From: JAAXTX01 sp037139695 | GTDB taxonomy: Bacteria > Patescibacteriota > Minisyncoccia > Moranbacterales > UBA1568 | NCBI GenBank assembly: GCA_037139695.1 | Contig: JBAXFX010000009.1 | Location: 1-29,024, forward strand | Reading direction: 5' to 3' | DNA: 29,024 nucleotides | Shown here: one piece after another, positions 22,423-29,024 of the stretch | How positions within the stretch are numbered: position 1 is the stretch's first letter | Layout of the letters: each line of letters starts with the position of its first letter | The notes under the pieces: generated by a model | The model's database searches: none | Told to the model about the DNA's origin: nothing | Seen by the model: the letters and a program-made list of their open reading frames with translations, nothing else | Program-made: the position numbers and the translations under genes

Positions 22423-24015
22423 ATGTACGATCTCCTCATAAAAAATGGCACCGTGATAGACGGCTCCGGAACACCGATGTTTCGGGCCGATATCGCCGTG
22501 AAGGAAGGGCGCATCGTTTCGATGGGTTCCCTTAAGGGTGAAACGGCCGAACGGATCATCGATGCGGACGGATATTACGTGACACCCGGATTCATCGACG
22601 TGAACAACCACTCGGACACGTACTGGGAGATTTTCCGTAATCCAGGATTGCACGGGATGCTGTTGCAGGGGGTGACGACGATTATCGGTGGAAATTCCGG
22701 GGCCTCGCTCGCACCGCTCATCGAGCCCGAGAGCCTTCGCGCCATCCAGAAGTGGACGGATGTCGATTCCGTGAGTTTCAACTGGCTTTCCATGAAGGAA
22801 TTTCTCGGCGAGATGGAACGGAGGCCGCTCTCCGTGAACTTCGCGACCCTTGTGGGACACGGCACCATCCGTCGCGGCGTCCTGCGCAATCCCACGAAGA
22901 AACCGTCCGAGGGCGATCTGTCCGCGATGAAGCTTCTGCTTCGTCGGGCACTCGACGAGGGAGCGATCGGTCTTTCGACCGGACTCAAATATACGCATGC
23001 CCGTCTTGCCGAAGACAAGGAAATCGCGGAATTGCTTGCCTTGGTCGCGAAACGAAAAGGCGTCTATGCGACCTATCTGCGCGACGAGGGGGAAGATTTA
23101 CTCCGTGCCGCCGAGGAAGCCGTGGTCTCGGCGAAGGTGGCCGGCGTCCCGTTGCACATCTCGCACCTCAAGGCGGTCGGAAAGCGGAACTGGCACCTGT
23201 TCGAGGAAGTGCTTGATCTTGTCCGGAATGCCGCCTTGGACGGACTTGATATCAGTTTCGACGTTTATCCGTATACCGCGAGCGGATCGGTGCTTTATAC
23301 GTTCCTTCCCGATTGGGTGACCGAAAGCGGTCGAGACACGATGCTCCATCGCCTCCATGATTTCAAGGTGCGGCAGTCCGTCGTGCGCGATATGCGCGAA
23401 GGCGGGCTCGACTATGCCGGTATGAGACTTTTCATCTCGGCTTTGAGTCCGATGACCGGTCAGAAGACGGTGGCCGAGATCGCGAAAGCCCAACAGAAGG
23501 CGCCTGAAGAGGTCGTCATCGACATCCTGCTTGCGAGTGGCGGGCGGGCCATCGTCTCGCTCGAGGTGTCGAGTCCGGAGAACGTCGCAAAGGCGGTTCA
23601 ACATCCGTATTCCATCATCAGCTCGAACGGCGTCGGCTATTCCGCGGAGTACGGCGCGACCGGGAATATGGTCCATCCGAGAAATTTCGGGACGTTCCCG
23701 AAAGCCTTTGACGAGTATGTCCGCAAGAAGAAGACACTTTCCTGGGAGGAAGCCGTGCATAAGATGACCGGAAAGCCGGCACTCAAGTTCGGACTCGAAG
23801 GCCGTGGTTTCCTGCGGGAGAAGGCCAAGGCCGATATCGTGATATTCGATCCGGCGACTATTGCCGACTGCTCCACGATGGATGACCCGTTCCGGTACCC
23901 GGCTGGTATCCGTATGGTGATTGTCGGTGGCCACGTGACGGCCGAAGACGGCGTCTGGAACGGTACCAAAGCCGGAGAAACCATCCGTAGCCACCGGCAC
24001 GGCCTGTTCGGATAG
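22423..24015 (+). CDS. Amidohydrolase related to N-acyl-D-amino-acid deacylase, with altered metal ligands
   Basis: A 530-aa amidohydrolase-superfamily protein with a start (DLLIKNGTVIDGSGTPMFRA), layout and end (HPRNFGTFPKAF, then GRGFLREKAKADIVIFDP) like D-aminoacylase. Those enzymes hydrolyse N-acyl-D-amino acids in a zinc-dependent TIM barrel. Three key sites differ. The usual GFIDxHxH reads GFIDVNNHSD (first His is Asn, residue 61). The GNCG cysteine ligand is Ser (GGNSG, residue 92). The catalytic SDG Asp reads SSNG (Asn 402). HISHLK (~245-250) is kept. It may bind metal differently, have another substrate, or be non-catalytic. It is followed by a strong terminator and was not clearly derived from a recent pseudogene, since the frame is intact. 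Confidence 0.8.
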   Translation: MYDLLIKNGTVIDGSGTPMFRADIAVKEGRIVSMGSLKGETAERIIDADGYYVTPGFIDVNNHSDTYWEIFRNPGLHGMLLQGVTTIIGGNSGASLAPLIEPESLRAIQKWTDVDSVSFNWLSMKEFLGEMERRPLSVNFATLVGHGTIRRGVLRNPTKKPSEGDLSAMKLLLRRALDEGAIGLSTGLKYTHARLAEDKEIAELLALVAKRKGVYATYLRDEGEDLLRAAEEAVVSAKVAGVPLHISHLKAVGKRNWHLFEEVLDLVRNAALDGLDISFDVYPYTASGSVLYTFLPDWVTESGRDTMLHRLHDFKVRQSVVRDMREGGLDYAGMRLFISALSPMTGQKTVAEIAKAQQKAPEEVVIDILLASGGRAIVSLEVSSPENVAKAVQHPYSIISSNGVGYSAEYGATGNMVHPRNFGTFPKAFDEYVRKKKTLSWEEAVHKMTGKPALKFGLEGRGFLREKAKADIVIFDPATIADCSTMDDPFRYPAGIRMVIVGGHVTAEDGVWNGTKAGETIRSHRHGLFG

Positions 24016-24036
24016 GCTCGACATCCTGTCCGGTTG

Positions 24037-24075
24037 AAAGTCGTTCTCGTACGCGTTTACTGGAACGACTTTTTT
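24037..24075 (+). terminator. Rho-independent terminator after the amidohydrolase gene
   Basis: A 10-bp stem, AAAGTCGTTC/GAACGACTTT, with a loop of about 16 nt, runs into TTTTTT. Confidence 0.8.
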
Positions 24076-24084
24076 GCTTTGTGG

Positions 24085-24113
24085 TTGATGGGAATGTAGA
24101 TGAATGGTAGACT
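24085..24113 (+). promoter_or_regulatory. Predicted promoter of the murL-murD fusion
   Basis: TTGATG at 24085-24090, a 17-bp spacer ending in TGG, and TAGACT at 24108-24113. The ATG at 24140 follows by 26 bases. Confidence 0.6.
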
Positions 24114-24139
24114 GAGAATCACCGTAATGTACCAGCGGT

Positions 24140-26665
24140 ATGGCATCGAAACCGGAAGCGACACAGTTTATTTTCGTCGACTATGTGCTGGAACCCGAGA
24201 ATAAACGGGCCGTTTTTCGGTACGAGATCGCATTTGAGAACCAGCCCAGTCTCACCTTTTCCGACGCAGTCGTTTTCCCCAGGGAGATTTCCCTCGACGG
24301 GATTCCAGCTGGACTGCTTGGGAATGCGCTACGCAGTCTTCATTTGATGCTCGGCATCAGCTACTACAAGTTGTATTGTCCGCCGGAGATTGTCCTCTTG
24401 ACAGACCCTCTCTCAAAAGAGCAGGCTGATTTCTGGAATGCCATCTATGGAAGAGGCCTCGGTGAGTTTTATTATCGCAACGGGATCGACCCGGACATCG
24501 TGATACGATTCCCGTATGACGAATCGGTTTTCACTCATTCGCATGCCTTTCAGAGAAAAGATCGTTCGCTTGTCGGAATCGGCGGAGGCAAAGATTCTAT
24601 TGTGGTCGGGGAACTCCTGAAAGAGTATGGAGACGATTTTTCGGCACTGCTCATCGAAATACTGAAAGAATCGCCGATCTCGAACGCTGTCGCGGAGCTG
24701 ATGGATGTTTCGTCTGTGAAGATTCGGTATTCTCTTGATCCGAAAATTTTTGAGCCACATGAAGGGGCCTATAACGGTCATATCCCGATTTCCGCGATAT
24801 TCGCCTTTATCGGGTATCTGACGGCAATCCTCTATGACTTTTCATATGTTGTTGTCGGCAATGAACAGAGCAGTGATTTTGGGAATGTCCGCATCGGTGA
24901 AACGGAGGTGAATCATCAGTGGAGCAAATCGTCCGAGTTTGAACGGCTTTTTAGGGGATATGCGGACCGGTTTCTCTCCCCGGACATCATCTATTTTTCT
25001 TTGCTTCGTCCGTTCCACGAGATCCGCATCGCGGAAATGTTCACGCGGTTTCCGAAATACTTTCCTGTCTTCTCGAGTTGTAACCGGAACGTGCGGATTC
25101 ACAAGGAGCGACCGAAGACGATCTGGTGCGGGGAATGTCCGAAATGTCTCTTCGTCTTCACGATGTTGTCTGCATTTCTTGAGAAGAATACATTGGTCGG
25201 CATATTTGGACGCGATCTCTACGAGGAAGAATCACTCATACCGTCGTTTGCCGATATCCTCGGGTTCGGCGGGATGAAACCGTTCGACTGCGTCGGTACA
25301 TTTGAAGAGTCGCGTGCGGCCCTGTTTCTCGCACGGGAAGCGTATGCCGATTCGATCGTCATGCGGACCTTTCTCGATCGTATCGAAGATCCGGAGCGGC
25401 TTATTGATGATGTCTTTCGGACGAGCGTTTCTCCGATGGTTCCCGCACGGTTCGCGCTATACGGAATGAAGAACGTGCTTATTCTCGGATACGGGAAGGA
25501 AGGAGAATTGACTGAACGTTATCTGAAGCGATACTTTCCGGGACTCGAAATGGCGGTGGCGGATAAATCGATCGATCCGGACTATCTGGAAAAGCAAAGC
25601 GGGTACGATTTCGCGATAAAGACGCCGGGCATGCGCAAGGATCTCGTCACGATACCGTACACGACGGCGACGAACATCTTCTTCTCGCAGGTCAGGAATA
25701 CGGTCGTCGGTGTGACCGGCTCCAAGGGAAAAAGTACGACCGCATCACTCATATATTCCATTCTGAAGGAGGCTGGAAAAAAAGTCAGATTGTTGGGTAA
25801 TATCGGAACACCTATGGTGTCGGTCCTGTTGGAGCCGATCGAACCGGATGAGATTTTCGTCGTGGAGCTTTCCAGCTATCAGCTCGACGATATCAAACAT
25901 TCACCTCATATCGCCGTCGTTCTCAATCTGTTTCCTGAGCACATGGACTATCATGACGGCGTCGAGAAATACTATGAGGCGAAGCGAAATATTGTGCGGT
26001 ATCAGCGACCGGGGGATTATTTTATATATAACGCGAAGGATGAGCGTTTGAACGTATGGGGGACCGTATCTGGCGTGGAGCGAATCGCATTTCCGATCGT
26101 GTGTGGCTTGCCAGAACTAGCCACATCCCTACAAGGTTCCCATAATGCGGAGAATATCTCGGCAGCTATCACAGTAGCGCGACTGTTTGATATTTCGGAA
26201 GAGCCTCTGCGGAAAGCGATAGCAACATTCGTTCCATTACCACACCGGCTGGAACGAATCGGTGAATATCGTGGCATCGTTTTTTATGATGACGCTATTT
26301 CTACGACGCCGGAATCGACGATGATGGCGCTTGAAGCCATTCCAAACGTCGAAACGCTTTTTCTTGGAGGAGAGGATCGGGGGTATGATTTTTCTTTGCT
26401 CGAGAAACGGATGCGAAGCGGATCAATAAAGAATGTGGTACTGTTTCCCGAAACGGGGAAGCGCATCTTGGCATCGAAGGATGGGTTTACCGTTTTAGAA
26501 ACATCGAGTATGGAGGATGCGGTTGCATTCGCATATAAGCACACATCAAGCGGAAGCGCGTGCCTTCTTTCAACAGCATCACCGAGTTATAGCCTGTGGA
26601 AAAATTTTGAGGAAAAAGGTGACCAGTTCCGACACTGGGTCGAAACGTTTGCGGAGGAACAATAG
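24140..26665 (+). CDS. MurL-MurD fusion: UDP-MurNAc-L-Ala-L-Glu epimerase plus UDP-MurNAc-L-Ala:glutamate ligase
   Basis: An 841-aa protein of two parts. Residues 1-~440 match MurL, the ATP-dependent epimerase described in Xanthomonas. Landmarks are LHLMLGISYYKLY, GIGGGKDSIVVGELL with a PP-loop-like GGGKDS (148-153), GHIPISAI, NEQSSDFGN, EVNHQWSKSSEFE, SSCNRN (~312), WCGECPKC (~330) and GIFGRDLYEE. Residues ~444-841 are a Mur ligase: NVLILGYGKEGE, the P-loop GVTGSKGKST (~524-533), VVELSSYQLDD, NLFPEHMDYH, GSHNAENI, HRLERIGEYRG and STASPSYSLW. In Xanthomonas MurD2 adds L-Glu to UDP-MurNAc-L-Ala and MurL then epimerises it to D-Glu, so no glutamate racemase is needed. Fusing the two would couple successive cytoplasmic steps. 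The ligase half is thus expected to prefer L-Glu; this is inference. Confidence 0.92.
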   Translation: MASKPEATQFIFVDYVLEPENKRAVFRYEIAFENQPSLTFSDAVVFPREISLDGIPAGLLGNALRSLHLMLGISYYKLYCPPEIVLLTDPLSKEQADFWNAIYGRGLGEFYYRNGIDPDIVIRFPYDESVFTHSHAFQRKDRSLVGIGGGKDSIVVGELLKEYGDDFSALLIEILKESPISNAVAELMDVSSVKIRYSLDPKIFEPHEGAYNGHIPISAIFAFIGYLTAILYDFSYVVVGNEQSSDFGNVRIGETEVNHQWSKSSEFERLFRGYADRFLSPDIIYFSLLRPFHEIRIAEMFTRFPKYFPVFSSCNRNVRIHKERPKTIWCGECPKCLFVFTMLSAFLEKNTLVGIFGRDLYEEESLIPSFADILGFGGMKPFDCVGTFEESRAALFLAREAYADSIVMRTFLDRIEDPERLIDDVFRTSVSPMVPARFALYGMKNVLILGYGKEGELTERYLKRYFPGLEMAVADKSIDPDYLEKQSGYDFAIKTPGMRKDLVTIPYTTATNIFFSQVRNTVVGVTGSKGKSTTASLIYSILKEAGKKVRLLGNIGTPMVSVLLEPIEPDEIFVVELSSYQLDDIKHSPHIAVVLNLFPEHMDYHDGVEKYYEAKRNIVRYQRPGDYFIYNAKDERLNVWGTVSGVERIAFPIVCGLPELATSLQGSHNAENISAAITVARLFDISEEPLRKAIATFVPLPHRLERIGEYRGIVFYDDAISTTPESTMMALEAIPNVETLFLGGEDRGYDFSLLEKRMRSGSIKNVVLFPETGKRILASKDGFTVLETSSMEDAVAFAYKHTSSGSACLLSTASPSYSLWKNFEEKGDQFRHWVETFAEEQ

Positions 26666-26693
26666 CGGTCGGAATAATAAGAAAATCAATGCT

Positions 26694-27656
26694 ATGCTCT
26701 ACGACGTCATTATCATCGGAGGCGGTCCGGCCGGTGTCTCGGCCGGCGTCTATGCCACACGCAAGAAGATGCGATCGCTCCTGCTCGCCGGGACCATCGG
26801 CGGGTCGTCATCCGTATCCGCGACTATCGAGAACTGGATCGGCGAGCCGTCGATTACCGGCGTCGAGTTCGGTCAGCGACTCGAGAAGCACCTGCGCGCG
26901 CAGGAGGGGATCGATATCCGGACGGACGAAGTGGTAACGAATGTCGGCAAGAAGGAAAATGAAACGTTTGTAGTGACAACGGAACGGGGCGAGTCCTTCG
27001 AGTCGAAGTCGGTCATTGTCGCATCCGGCGTCCGACATCGTCCGCTCGGCATTCCCGGCGAAGATACGTTTCGTGGCAAGGGCGTCGCGTATTGTTCGAC
27101 GTGCGACGCGCCGTTTTTCCGGAACAAGGCGGTTGCGGTCGTGGGCGGCGGAAACTGCGCGCTCGAGGCGGCGGAGGACCTTTTGCCGTATGCCACGGCG
27201 GTCACTCTCCTTACGATCGATCCGGAATTTACGGGTGACCCCGTCCTCAGGGAGCGGGTACTGTCGTCCGATAAGGTGACGCCGGTCCGGCTCGCGAAGT
27301 CCGAAGAGATCGTCGGGGAACGGAAGGTCACTGCGCTCCGGTACGAGGATCTTTCCTCCGGAGAGAAGAAAGAAATCCAATGTGCCGGTGTCTTTGTCGA
27401 GATCGGTATGATGCCGAATGCGGAATGTGTCGGCCATATCGTCCTTCGGAACCGGGCGGGGGAGATTATCGTCGACCCGCGTACCTTTTCGACCTCGACT
27501 CTTGGCATCTTCGCCGCCGGCGACGTGACGGACATGCCGTACCGCCAAAACAATATCTCCGCCGGACAGGGTGCGGTCGCCGCACTCTCCGCGTATGACT
27601 TCATCCGTGGCGCGGGCGCGGGCAATCCTGCGGTGGTCGTGAATAAAAATGATTGA
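26694..27656 (+). CDS. trxB: Thioredoxin reductase
   Basis: A 320-aa FAD/NAD(P)H disulfide reductase that reduces thioredoxin or a similar dithiol protein. YDVIIIGGGPAGVSAGVYATRKK (~3-25) is the FAD site. YCSTCDAPFF (~133-142) holds the redox-active CxxC, and AVVGGGNCALEAAEDL (~150-165) is the NAD(P)H site. IFAAGDVTDMPYRQNNISAGQGAVAA (~278-303) is the second FAD motif. The NAD(P)H site lacks the HRRxxxRA pattern (here LLTIDPEFTGD), so NADPH preference is uncertain, and a relative using NADH or ferredoxin is possible. The ATG at 26694 puts the FAD motif at the N-terminus. It follows the murL-murD stop by about 30 bp, likely in the same transcript, and its 3' end overlaps the next promoter. Confidence 0.92.
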   Translation: MLYDVIIIGGGPAGVSAGVYATRKKMRSLLLAGTIGGSSSVSATIENWIGEPSITGVEFGQRLEKHLRAQEGIDIRTDEVVTNVGKKENETFVVTTERGESFESKSVIVASGVRHRPLGIPGEDTFRGKGVAYCSTCDAPFFRNKAVAVVGGGNCALEAAEDLLPYATAVTLLTIDPEFTGDPVLRERVLSSDKVTPVRLAKSEEIVGERKVTALRYEDLSSGEKKEIQCAGVFVEIGMMPNAECVGHIVLRNRAGEIIVDPRTFSTSTLGIFAAGDVTDMPYRQNNISAGQGAVAALSAYDFIRGAGAGNPAVVVNKND

Positions 27657-27681
27657 CCGGAGCATTTTTTCGTGCTATAAT
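27653..27681 (+). promoter_or_regulatory. Predicted strong promoter of the CAP-domain gene
   Basis: TTGACC at 27653-27658, overlapping the trxB stop codon, a 17-bp spacer ending in TGC, and TATAAT at 27676-27681. This is the closest to consensus in the window. Confidence 0.75.
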
Positions 27682-27699
27682 GGATTTGTAAATGAGAAG

Positions 27700-27737
27700 A
27701 AAGCGGGTGTTTCCAGGGTGAAACGCCCGCTTTTCCT
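27700..27737 (+). terminator. Terminator hairpin inside the leader of the CAP-domain gene
   Basis: A 14-bp stem (27700-27713 with 27720-27733, one G-T pair) with a 6-nt loop is followed by a T/C-rich run. It lies after the TATAAT promoter and before the ATG at 27760, so it could end trxB transcription, attenuate the CAP gene, or yield a short RNA of about 50 nt. Confidence 0.75.
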
Positions 27738-27759
27738 TCTTATACGAACACAAACGGTT

Positions 27760-28545
27760 ATGAAACGGTCTACAATCATCAGTATCGCCCTCATCGCACT
27801 GCTCGCTCCGTCGAGTGGCGTTTCCGCATCCGGCGGACAGTCTCCGTGGGCGGAGACCGCATTGACGCTCGCGAACCAGGAACGGAAGGACCGGGATATT
27901 TCCGAACTGACGGTGAGCCCGTTGCTTGAGAAGGCCGCGGCGCTGAAGCTTGCAGATATGGAGAAGAACGGATACTTCGCGCATACGTCTCCCGCGGGCC
28001 TGACCCCGTGGTCGTTCATGGACCAGGCGGGATACGGGTATCGGTATGCGGGGGAGAACCTTGCCATCCATTATACCGATCCGACGAGTGAACACGTCGC
28101 GTGGATGAAGAGTGAGAAGCATTGCCAGAATATTCTTGATCCCCAGTTCCGTGAAATCGGTATCGCGGTGAAGAAGGTGTTCTTCGAAGGACGCGAGACG
28201 ATGCTGACCGTCGAGATGTTCGGGACGATTCCAGGCCAGGAAGTCCAGACCAAGCTGACCAAGGCGGATGCACTCTCCATGTGTCAGGGAGGTTTGCCGA
28301 CGGTTTCCGGTGCCTCTACCGACCAGGGGACCGAGAGCGCTTCTCCCGAAGGACGGATCGCCTTGCTGTCGAAGGGTATCCTTCCGGATGCCGAGGCGTA
28401 TGCCCGCTCGCTTTCCGGTGACCTGTACGGAGTGGCGGAGCTTCTAACGACTTTGGTTTTTGCTCTTGCTCAGATCGCTGCTGTGGTCCTGTCTATCCGA
28501 CTCCTGCTTGCCCGTGAGACCCGCGAAGGCGTCTATCTTTCCTGA
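27760..28545 (+). CDS. Secreted CAP/SCP-domain protein with C-terminal membrane anchor
   Basis: A 261-aa protein. The N-terminus (MKRSTIISIALIALLAPSSG, then VSASGG) is a Sec signal peptide. A CAP domain of the bacterial YkwD type covers ~30-155. It shows ALTLANQERKDRDISELTVS, AALKLADMEKNGYFAHTSPAG (the His-containing core), GYRYAGENLAIHYTD (GEN motif) and HCQNILDPQFREIGIAV. A linker of ~60 residues leads to a hydrophobic helix, LLTTLVFALAQIAAVVLSI (~229-247), ending in a short basic tail, so the domain should face the cell exterior. The family's biochemical role in bacteria is unsettled. A longer frame begins at 27649 but would cross the promoter and terminator hairpin, so the ATG at 27760 is chosen. 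Confidence 0.88.
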   Translation: MKRSTIISIALIALLAPSSGVSASGGQSPWAETALTLANQERKDRDISELTVSPLLEKAAALKLADMEKNGYFAHTSPAGLTPWSFMDQAGYGYRYAGENLAIHYTDPTSEHVAWMKSEKHCQNILDPQFREIGIAVKKVFFEGRETMLTVEMFGTIPGQEVQTKLTKADALSMCQGGLPTVSGASTDQGTESASPEGRIALLSKGILPDAEAYARSLSGDLYGVAELLTTLVFALAQIAAVVLSIRLLLARETREGVYLS

Positions 28546-28743
28546 TACCTTCCGGATGGAAGAGAACTCCCGATGCCCGGGGTTTCCCTTCCGTCCGGAA
28601 AAGACGGATTGCACCTTGAAAAAAACAAAAATAGAAAGAAACACAAACACCCGGAACTGGTTTCCGGAAATACTTCAAAAGGGATGAATCCTCTTCCCCC
28701 TCGCCTGGCGACATATTTTCTGTCCCGGCAACCTCACATACGA
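28546..28743. other. Intergenic region without a recognisable gene
   Basis: No coding region is supported. TACCTTCCGGATGGAAGAG and the later CCCTTCCGTCCGGAAAAGACG contain short TTCCGG-based inverted repeats. The rest is unremarkable. Confidence 0.4.
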
Positions 28744-28783
28744 GACAACCCCGCCTCTCACGAGCGACGGGGTTGTCTTTTTT
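28744..28783 (+). terminator. Rho-independent terminator
   Basis: A perfect 10-bp stem, GACAACCCCG/CGGGGTTGTC, with a 14-nt loop and a TTTTTT tail. It lies about 200 bp after the CAP gene. Confidence 0.88.
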
Positions 28784-28784
28784 A

Positions 28785-28808
28785 GTATCTCTCTCAAATC
28801 TCATGTCG
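28785..28808. mobile_element. Solo or truncated MITE end
   Basis: GTATCTCTCTCAAATCTCAT plus GTCG matches the left end of copy B (20799) with one mismatch, then breaks directly into a REP-like unit. The rest of the element is absent. Confidence 0.7.
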
Positions 28809-28845
28809 ACTGGATTGCTTCGTCGAAGACTCCTCGCAAAGACGG
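28805..28845 (+). repeat. REP-like unit
   Basis: GTCGACTGGATTGCTTCGTC and the CTCCTCGCAAAGACGG end match the unit translated inside leuS (1288-1328) and the intergenic copies. A purine-rich GGGGA/GGGAAAC-type run follows (28846-28921). Confidence 0.8.
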
Positions 28846-28948
28846 AAGGGGAGACGGAAGGGAAACGAAGGGGAAACAAAAGGGAGATGGAGGGGAGATG
28901 AAGGGGATATGGAAGGGGATGGGTTCCGGAATGAAGAATGACTTTCCC

Positions 28949-28986
28949 AAGGAGCTAAGCTCCTGTATACAGGAGCTTAGCTCCTT
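28949..28986. repeat. Perfect 38-bp palindrome made of two smaller palindromes
   Basis: The two 19-base halves are exact reverse complements (centre between 28967 and 28968). Each half also contains its own dyad (GGAGCT-A-AGCTCC and GGAGCT-T-AGCTCC), so two 13-bp operator-like boxes are separated by TGTATACA. It can form a hairpin or cruciform. It has no U-tract. Confidence 0.9.
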
Positions 28987-29006
28987 TGGAAGCGCAAGAA
29001 CGACTC

Positions 29007-29012
29007 TTGACA
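29007..29012 (+). promoter_or_regulatory. Possible -35 box at the window edge
   Basis: TTGACA matches the -35 consensus, but the expected -10 position lies beyond the end of the window, so a promoter cannot be confirmed. Confidence 0.25.
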
Positions 29013-29024
29013 ACTATTTCCTTC

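Noticed and set aside
27649..27759. N-terminal extension of the CAP protein
   Set aside because: It would begin before the promoter and cross the terminator hairpin, and it would bury the signal peptide that starts at 27760.
544..28545. Alternative genetic code with UGA as glycine
   Set aside because: Many conserved genes end at TGA exactly where the family ends (leuS, parB, folD, trxB, CAP gene), and no in-frame TGA is needed inside any conserved domain.

Overview
The window looks like a chromosome segment from a Candidate Phyla Radiation (Patescibacteria) bacterium, most likely of the Parcubacteria/Peregrinibacteria kind; this is inference. Supporting signs are a leucyl-tRNA synthetase with a Nudix domain inserted, a DUF5674-type gene, a CobT-like HExxH/VWA protein of a type I associate with these phyla, MurL joined to MurD, and a diversity-generating retroelement (DGR). 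TGA serves as a normal stop, so the UGA-glycine code of Gracilibacteria/Absconditabacteria does not apply. GC content looks near 53%, and nearly all genes are on the + strand.

Layout. 1-543: right tip of a MITE-like element, an orphan DGR-type template-like segment (FGE-type C-terminus), then a promoter for leuS. 544-4928: leuS (repeat insertions and a Nudix insertion), an S23 four-helix-bundle gene flanked by inverted repeats, and a DEDDh exonuclease. 5252-7208: uppP, folD, a terminator, and tRNA-Leu(CAA) on the minus strand next to a complete 183-bp MITE. 7655-9914: parA and parB, separated by heptanucleotide repeats. 9945-10621: a DUF5674 gene and a translationally coupled 111-aa gene. 10670-17148: the central system, described below. 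17221-22154: a GT2 glycosyltransferase, galT, tpiA, fba, a second MITE and gap. 22423-27656: an amidohydrolase, a MurL-MurD fusion and a thioredoxin reductase. 27760-28545: a secreted CAP-domain protein behind a promoter-hairpin leader. 28546-29024: terminator, repeats and a perfect 38-bp palindrome.

Central system (10670-17148). A MoxR/CobS-like AAA+ ATPase carries a 116-bp variable repeat (VR) at its 3' end. A template repeat (TR) lies 382 bp downstream. Aligned by eye without gaps, VR and TR differ at 18 positions, and 17 of these are adenines in the TR, which is the signature of DGR mutagenic retrohoming. An avd-like four-helix-bundle gene (minus strand) and a DGR-type reverse transcriptase follow. 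Directly overlapping the RT is a CobT-like protein with an HEIEH motif, an acidic linker and a VWA domain with a MIDAS. The DGR machinery therefore sits between an AAA+ ATPase and its probable VWA partner and diversifies the C-terminus of the ATPase. The inferred picture is an ATP-driven remodelling or proteolytic complex with a rapidly evolving recognition surface.

Other themes. Intergenic DNA and parts of leuS are built from heptanucleotide tandem repeats, REP-like elements and MITEs. Many promoters have an extended -10 (TGN-TATACT). Peptidoglycan precursor genes (uppP, murL-murD) and lower glycolysis (tpiA, fba, gap) are the main recognisable metabolic functions.
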